From Buddleja alternifolia (lineage: Eukaryota > Streptophyta > Magnoliopsida > Lamiales > Scrophulariaceae): a stretch of 64,000 nt of DNA. Below, piece after piece: positions 57,486 to 64,000 of this stretch. Below the pieces are notes generated by a model. The model ran no database searches, was not told the DNA's origin, and saw only the letters and a program-made list of their open reading frames with translations. Position 1 is the stretch's first letter, and every line of letters begins with the position of its first letter. The stretch is taken from positions 7,317,246-7,381,245 of the forward strand of contig CM033402.1 in NCBI GenBank assembly GCA_019426215.1, written 5' to 3'. The position numbers and the translations under genes are program-made.

Positions 57486-59152
57486 GGGCCCGATTGGATG
57501 GGATGCTATTTCCAATTTTTCATTTTCCTTAGAAAAAGTAAGAATTTTTTTTTTTAAGAAGTAGAGATAGAATATGAAGTGGGTTTGGATGGGTTTTTTT
57601 AGTAGAAAAAGTGTAATGATTAAGTTTGATGTGATATGTTTTTTTTAGAGATATTGATATGGATGGTTTTTTTTATAGAAATTTTGTGATATGAGTTAGA
57701 TGGAATGACACATGGCATTCGCTCATTGGTTGATTAATGTGTTTTTATTTTTATTTTTATTTTTATTTTTTGGGTAGTGGGTGTGGTTGCATGTATATGT
57801 GTGCGTGGTATGTACCTGATGCCAAAGGGGTGACTACTTTTTGGTTTTTCTTTTTACTATTAGCAGGTGGGGCCGCTTAATTGCTTGGAGGTAAGGTGGG
57901 TAAATGGTAATATATATACGTGGTTTATATATATATATATATACACAATTTTGACGTGTTAAAGGGGATCTAGCTACTTTTTTCTTTGCTGCTGGGGCAC
58001 ATAAATGCATGAAAGTGGGTTTTTTTTGGTAAGTACCTTCTTTATTAATTTTACGGAATTAAGTTTAGCAATCTTTGATTTACTTTGTATATACAACTTG
58101 TTTGAAGGAGTTTCCAATCATATAACTTATATAATAAGAATTTTAAAAATATAAACAAAAGTTATAACTTTGTACATACGCACGCGAAATTTAAAAAATG
58201 AGTTGAACGAGTATTTGTTTAGTCTATTTGAATTACAACCTTTCTTGAAAATTTGTGTTTGAACTTGTTTGATTATTAATTGAGTCAAGCTTAAACGAGT
58301 TTTAATCGAGTCGAACACGAGTCCAGTTTGAGTAGATTATATTTTTTGTACATGTTTTTATTAATTTTAACAAAATCGAGCCAAGTTTCAAAACTTATCA
58401 ATCACAAAAAGTTGTTGAAACTTGATTTGATACATTGACGAGCAGAGCCCAAACGTTAAGCGATCGAGATCGAGTGGAGTATCGAATAACTTGATTCGTT
58501 TTTTACCCCTGTATGCACCATCAAATTCTTTAATTGTAAACACAAAAAGTTAAATAACTTAATAAAATAGGTACTTTAGTCCAAACCAATTTTATTAATC
58601 CTTCACATGTAGGTTTTTATACGATAATAATTGACATAATAAACTAATGAACCAAATGAAATTACAATGGATATATTAGCCATGATGATTTAATTTAATA
58701 TTGTTTTACTAATTTCATCAATTAATATTATGAAAATAGAAAATGTCTTAAAATAAAATTAAAATCACCTAATGCAACATTTACACATATTAAATTAAAT
58801 AAACATAAAATGATAGTATTTACATGTATATTAGAAGAAAATTAGGACTTTGATAGTTAAATCCTACGCAGCTGGTTTCTGGTCTCTTATAAGTGGAACT
58901 TTTAAAATGTTGTAGTATTTGGTGGAATCTACAAATTAAATTATATCTAAATTGAAAAGCCTCGACTCATTCAATAAAAACACAAGTAACACACAACATT
59001 AGAAATGATGATCAAAGTTAATTATGTCATACATACCCGAGAAATGACAAAAATAAAAATAAAGTCCCACAAGTTCACAAATAACAATCAACCTCAATAA
59101 TCATCCATAGAAAGACATCAAACATACCATACCATATCATACCACAATCAAA
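57486..59152 (-). other. Noncoding 3' portion of the Harbinger element
   Basis: No gene is seen between the left end and the Myb/SANT-like B stop. It holds a (TTTTTA)n run near 57740-57768, a TA run near 57927-57943 and GAGTCGAACACGAGTCC-type dispersed-repeat wording at 58190-58500, which may be a later insertion. Confidence 0.45.
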
Positions 59153-60045
59153 CTACCACCGTGGCCATTTGTCCATCACAGAGCTTGGTGGATAACGTGA
59201 AGTACTCTCGTAAGTGCCTTTTGTGCGGCCATGAAGACGAGATGCATGTTGCATGAGCGCATCCTCCCAGTCATCGCGTGGAACCCCCGGGATTGTGGTA
59301 GAGGCCACATCACTAGGTTCTTGCGATGAGACTATGTCAATGACTTCATCACGAGGAGGTGCGTGTGGAGGGACCGCTGCACTTGGACGCCTTCGACCTT
59401 GTCGTGCCTGGGATGGTGGTGGAGCACTCTGGCCCACATCATCCGAAAGTTCAATTGGGGCTTCTGGAACAACCCCCTGCAGCGGTGTTTCGTCAGGTAT
59501 ACCTATAACGACAAACACGAAATGGAACTCCATGTACATCGGCTCACCGCCAGTACGAAACCGACGTTGTTTAGGCGTCTCCTGCAAATAAAACAGTTAC
59601 AATGTATTAAATAATTATAATGTAAATATAACAAATCAAAAGAGTATTATCATAGGAAGATGTATGTCTCATAACGAAAGTTCCTAAATGTGTACTAAAC
59701 TAGTACCTGTCCTATATGATCCCAATAGGCATCGTCGGCGGTGATAACATTTGTGTGGTCGTCGTAAACAATACCAGGCAAGTCACAGAACTCCAAAAAT
59801 CCAAAAAAACGGGTCCTCAAACGGTACACAGTCAAGACAACACGCTCACATGTGAATGAAGTACCGTACATCCTGGACAACACGGTAGCTATCCTACCAC
59901 AAACAGAGAGAAAAATACGGGGGTCCATAATATTTTTGAAATTGGCTGCATCATGCAAACGGGTGATCAATGAGGCCTCCTGTTGAGGGGTCCATGACCC
60001 GGCACGGTACGCCTCAGCGAGAAGCTCGTCTTCAGTCCTAGGCAT
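59153..60045 (-). CDS. Harbinger-associated Myb/SANT-like protein B, 2 exons, 255 residues
   Basis: Exons 60045-59707 and 59581-59153 (GT-AG) join in phase 0 to 255 residues. Residues about 17-130 form a Myb/SANT-like domain: WTPQQEASLITRL, FTCERVVLTVYRLRTRF, IVYDDHTNVITADDAYWDHI, then RRFRTGGEPMYMEF after the intron. The C-terminal half is proline- and serine-rich with SAPPPSQARQGRRRPS-type wording. In PIF/Harbinger elements such a protein helps the transposase bind DNA or enter the nucleus. It matches protein A of the same element in domain and in intron position, so it looks like a diverged paralogue. No breaks were seen. Expression is unknown. Confidence 0.75.
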
Positions 60046-60382
60046 ATTACCTAATTATATGTACATGTTCAAAATATTGGCAATGGTTCATCGATCAATA
60101 AATATACTAAAACAGAATGTACATTTAATTTATTATTTATACTACCTTCTTTTGAATCATTTAAATATCTAAAAAATGACTACTGTAATGATGATAATTG
60201 TTAACTTATGATGCTCTGAATTTGAAGAAAATTTTTATCTATAACTAGTTGTTGCAAAGAAGACAAAATGATAGACACAAAAATATATTACTCACATAAA
60301 ACATTTATATTACTCAAATGAAAATGCGCATGTCTATTGTTTCTTAACACATCAAAATACTGTAAAGTTCAACACTGAAAGC

Positions 60383-61840
60383 CTAATTATTGCGAGCATC
60401 CCACAACTGTTGAGCAATTGTGTCTCGGAGCAATGACTGTCTCCAAAGGTCATCGTCCGATAAATCTGGGTTTCTGGCAAATGGAGATGGGCCTATCTCA
60501 GTAGGTTCTGCATGTACATCCATGTCAATGTTTCCAAATTGAGTATGAAATGGGTCATCACGACCGTGAATTCGGATGAAATTATGGAGAACACAGCATG
60601 CTATGACGATGTCTGCTTGCATGGTGAGGTCATAATTAGGCATGAGTCCTCTGAGAATGGGAAATCGAGTCTTTAACATACCAAACGTCCGTTCTATATG
60701 GTTCCTACCAGATGAGTGATATCGATTATAAAACTCTTTAATTGACCTAGGTGCACGATTCTCTCCTCGCCATTCAGGAATGTGGTAACGCTCGTTACGA
60801 TACGGAGCCAAGAACCCCGGAAAGTTCGTGTACCCAGAATCGATGAAATAGTATTTTCCTGTACATGTTAATATAATGTTATTGTAGTTAACATTAGTCA
60901 TTACCTTATAATTTAAGATTATTCCAATGATACCAACCTGGGGGAGGCCACGGGAAGTTGTACTCAGGGGTTCGAAGTGCATCTAGGAATATCCTAGAGT
61001 CATTGGCACTGCCTTCCCAACCTGATAGGACAAACGTGAACTTCAAATCGAAGTCACAAGCGGCCATCACGTTTTGAGAAATTACAGCCTTACGACTTCG
61101 ATAAGTACCCTGCTTGTGGGCTGGGCACCATCCTGGTACAATTGTGCCATCAATCGCACAAACAGAATCCTAAATTACAAATAACAAGGACAAGACTAAG
61201 TCGTTTGGAAATTCTTAAATTAATACACAAACCACATATTTCCTAAAAAACTTAAATTGACCTTGAAGAAAGGATACAATCGTGGATTTCGTTCAATCTC
61301 CGGTAAAACAATTGTCATGTCCGGAGGTACGATATACAGCGGCGCCATCCGACATAAGGCATTACACACCATGTGTGTGTGCCGACTTATGGTTTCAGTG
61401 GACCGTTGAAACCTTTCTGCACTACTTGTCTGACGGTTGTGCATTCCGATAGTTTGCAAAAATATTGCAACGGACTCTTCGAGTAAAACTCTACAGCGGT
61501 CGTGTTCAGGAATGATGCCCGTATGTCTTATCGCATCACACAAATGCAAAAAAGTTGGTAGTGTCAACCTCAGATTTTGTGTGAATCGATCCTCGTGGCT
61601 GGTTAGTAGTTCGTTTAACCAATCTATACCACGCATCCTAGATGTTCTAAATGGTGTTTTGAACATGTTTGCAAATGAACGTCGTGCAGGCCCATTATAG
61701 AAGTAGTAGAAAGACGCCATTTGATTGTTATGTAATTCGCTTAGAGTTCTACTATTCGGGCGACCATCATCGATGACATCATCACGTACATCATTTACAT
61801 CATTGACACTGCTTATATCATTATTGTTGATATTGTCCAT
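60383..61840 (-). CDS. PIF/Harbinger DDE transposase, 3 exons, 428 residues
   Basis: Exons 61840-61262, 61169-60938 and 60858-60383 join in frame with GT-AG introns. Residues about 45-190 include a helix-rich segment with LLEESVAIFLQTIG and QRSTETISRH, as in the N-terminal part of the HARBI1 family. The DDE nuclease follows: Asp in CAIDGT (about 200), Asp in FIDSGY (about 277) and Glu in HIERTFGMLK (about 326), all present. NVMAACDFDLKF, GWEGSANDSRIF and PGFLAPYRN are also typical. It cuts and pastes the element. It is as long as usual for the family, with no stop or frameshift. Myb/SANT genes lie on both sides on the same strand. Confidence 0.92.
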
Positions 61841-62443
61841 TCCTACATTATAACATCACACAACAATTATCATTATTAAACTTTAGGACACCTGGACTAC
61901 ATAACTTGCCTGAAGCATAATTGTTAGGGAAAATTAGTACAAACCCATTTAAATATTATAATTGTTGTCCAAAACCCATGAAAATATTTTTAAATTATAA
62001 TTTCTTTTACATTATAATTTTTTTGATATTAATAATATTAGACAATAGTACTTACTTATATTTGTATTCCAATTTGTTTACGTTTATGTTCAATTTCTGT
62101 GTTAACATACTTTTGAATTGATTTTTCAAAATTTATTAAAATGGAAATTTAATTTATATATTTAAAATTTGCAATTCAATTTCTAAAAATATATAGTGCG
62201 ACATATCATTTTTATCCAATGCATATCATTTATACTACAATAACAATACAAATAACACACAAATTCAAATACAAGGATAATAGAAAAGTGCAAATACAAA
62301 TCATGACAAATTAAAGCACTACAAATGTCTAAAAATATTTTTTTTAAAAAAAGAGGGACATTCAAAGAGTTCTAAATGGGACAATGAAAGACGACACTAA
62401 GGAAAAACCAAAGGGGCACCAAAGAGGGCAGTGGCTATATCAG

Positions 62444-63434
62444 CTACTCCTCAATATACCCCCGACGCAAATCCGGAGGCATGGCTAAGAATATGCGACG
62501 CCGAACGGGGTCTTCAAACTTAGCACATGCTGAGTAGAAGAGACTCGGTGGGATATTAGGCATTTCTTTAAGTGTATCAATACACAATTCCACTGTAGTG
62601 ATAGATTTCGGATCACACCCGGCGGACAACTTCTCGCTACACTTCTCCCACTCTTTAATTGCCGACAACACCGCCCCTTCCCCACCCTTTCGCGCCCTAG
62701 ATGTTGTTCCAATTGTGTTAGTCATATTTGTGTAACGAAGAGATTGGGTGTGGGTATGGATAGATTGAGTACGTGGGGGAGTTCCACTACGGCTTTCCTC
62801 ATCCTCAATCTCATTTCCGAGGCTAGTGACACCCACATTCTCCCTTCTACCAACACCAGGCGCGGGGGCCATAGTAGAGGCCCTCGCTAGCCGTCCCGTT
62901 GCCGTGTACGGTAAGAAAATTGTGGTAAGCTCCCTATAGTGTAGGCACCCCTTCTTCCTCATTCCCGAATCATGTGGATGAGCCTACATTCATTATACAA
63001 TAATTAATTTCATATTTTAACAATTTTAAAATTTAATTTTGTAATTTTAAATATAATGTGTAGGCTTGTAAAGTACGCACCAACAACCAACTAGCCCATT
63101 GCTCATCAGTGCCAACAACTTTATGAGTTTGGTCATCCCACCCAAGGCCTGTTTGGGAGGTAAGCAAAATATGGTATCGTTTCCATTTTGCTTTCAGACG
63201 TGTGAATTTACCCTGAAGCTGTTTTACAGTAAATTGAATACGTGGACAAGCTTGTTGCATTTTTAGATGAATATCTGTCCACTTGGACTTGGTGAAATTT
63301 GCTCCGACGAGGTTGCCTTGTAGCACCTCGTCATGCATGATCATGATAAAGGAAGTGAGGGATTCCGTATGCCAATTCGCATCCTCACTATGCCCGGGAC
63401 CCATAAACTGACTCGTGTCATGCGACTCAGACAT
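62444..63434 (-). CDS. Harbinger-associated Myb/SANT-like protein A, 2 exons, 297 residues
   Basis: Exons 63434-63081 and 62983-62444 join in phase 0 to 297 residues. The Myb/SANT-like domain covers about 20-145: NFTKSKWTDIHLKMQ, FTVKQLQGKFTRLKAKWKRY, GLGWDDQTHKVVGTDEQWASWL, then AHPHDSGMRKKGCLHYRELTTIF after the intron. A charged, low-complexity linker follows and a helical C-terminus with CIDTLKEMPNIP. This is the usual second protein of plant PIF elements, thought to act with the transposase at the terminal repeats or in nuclear import. The ATG at 63434 starts the frame; no break was seen. Confidence 0.82.
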
Positions 63435-64000
63435 GATCTATAATTACAAAGAATTTTTTTTAGTTATAAGTGCTATTAGTGTATACATTGGACCTAAAAA
63501 TACTATGTAAATCACCTAAAATGTTTGAAGTTGGCCAATCAGGATGGTATATATTTATTATATACAACCAAGGCTAAATTAATTTATTGTCTCTTTTACT
63601 ACATCAAAAAACATTCATTAACCAACACAGAAAAAATCCCCACTCATTTAAGCCTACCTTACTATATGCATAATTGCATATTTGATTAACTAAAGTTCAA
63701 CACATCAAAAGAGATTTTAAGCATGCGCAGGAGTTGTATTTTTTCAACCAAAGTGTTCTTTTATTGCTATTTTCTCCGACTCCTCTTCTTTGGATGGACT
63801 TGAAACCTCAAAAGTTATACTATATATACTTACAAGTACACTACATATACTACATATATTTCCATTTTTTTGTCATACATTTATTTTCTTAATTCACATA
63901 CAAAAGTTTACTTAACAGACTATAGGTTGACATGGAAGAAGTCCAAACCCAAAAAAGATACACAAGTAGTAGGTAATTGAACCGACAACGAGCGCACTAC
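63435..64000 (-). other. 5' noncoding part of the Harbinger element up to the window edge
   Basis: AT-rich sequence upstream of Myb/SANT-like A, probably carrying its promoter. No terminal repeat matching 57486 is seen before the edge. Confidence 0.45.

Larger units (their letters stand above)
57486..64000 (-). mobile_element. PIF/Harbinger transposon, running off the right edge
   Basis: A candidate terminal repeat, GGGCCCGATTGGATGGGATG, starts at 57486 directly after TAA (57483-57485), as expected for PIF/Harbinger ends and their TWA target duplication. The matching right end is not found before 64000, so the element continues beyond the window and is at least 6.5 kb. It carries three minus-strand genes: Myb/SANT-like A, the DDE transposase and Myb/SANT-like B. 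None shows a stop or frameshift, so the element may be recently active. The left boundary is an inference from wording only. Confidence 0.7.

Noticed and set aside
59253..59591. 112-codon plus-strand frame
   Set aside because: It is the shadow of exon 2 of Myb/SANT-like protein B on the minus strand.
1..64000. CRISPR arrays, operons, bacterial insertion sequences or organelle insertions
   Set aside because: There are no regularly spaced repeats with unique spacers, no bacterial gene layout, and no rRNA or organelle gene wording on either strand.

Overview
The window is nuclear DNA from a flowering plant, most likely a eudicot. The evidence is a ten-exon bHLH gene with plant-type introns, AT-rich intergenic sequence, and a dense mixture of plant transposon classes: Copia, a Gypsy-type solo LTR, SINEs, CACTA, Mutator-like, PIF/Harbinger and Helitron. 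I saw nothing that identifies the genus. There are no bacterial features.

Layout. 1-980: 3' end of a broken Copia element. 1-6 kb: small DNA-transposon remnants. 6.0-16.5 kb: a Gypsy-type solo LTR split by a Copia element of about 9 kb (7055-16004); each of the two insertions keeps its own target-site duplication (TSD). 16.5-43.4 kb: mostly anonymous AT-rich DNA with small mobile elements, microsatellites and one odd GC-rich island (27.1-27.5 kb). 43.9-50.6 kb: the one clear host gene, a LONESOME HIGHWAY (LHW)-type bHLH regulator, with candidate upstream ORFs. 50.6-56.5 kb: AT-rich DNA, two Mutator-like elements, a tandem array and a Helitron helicase pseudogene. 57.5-64.0 kb: the left part of a PIF/Harbinger transposon. 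Its three intact-looking genes lie on the minus strand: a DDE transposase and two Myb/SANT-like proteins that appear to be paralogues.

Main hunt results. (1) In the untranslated leader of the 7055-16004 Copia element, four hairpins share an almost constant 18-base loop, while their stems differ in sequence yet still pair. (2) The same element's LTR contains about 450 bases tiled by consecutive inverted repeats. (3) At least five Mutator-like inverted-repeat elements with unrelated interiors carry, in their arms, about four copies of an ACATTTGGTCCCT-like motif at 30-31 bp spacing, or about three helical turns. This looks like a phased array of transposase-binding sites. (4) The Harbinger element carries two Myb/SANT genes with an intron at the matching position.

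Coordinates of exons, TSDs and stems were read by eye from the sequence. Family names come from recalled motifs, not from a database search.
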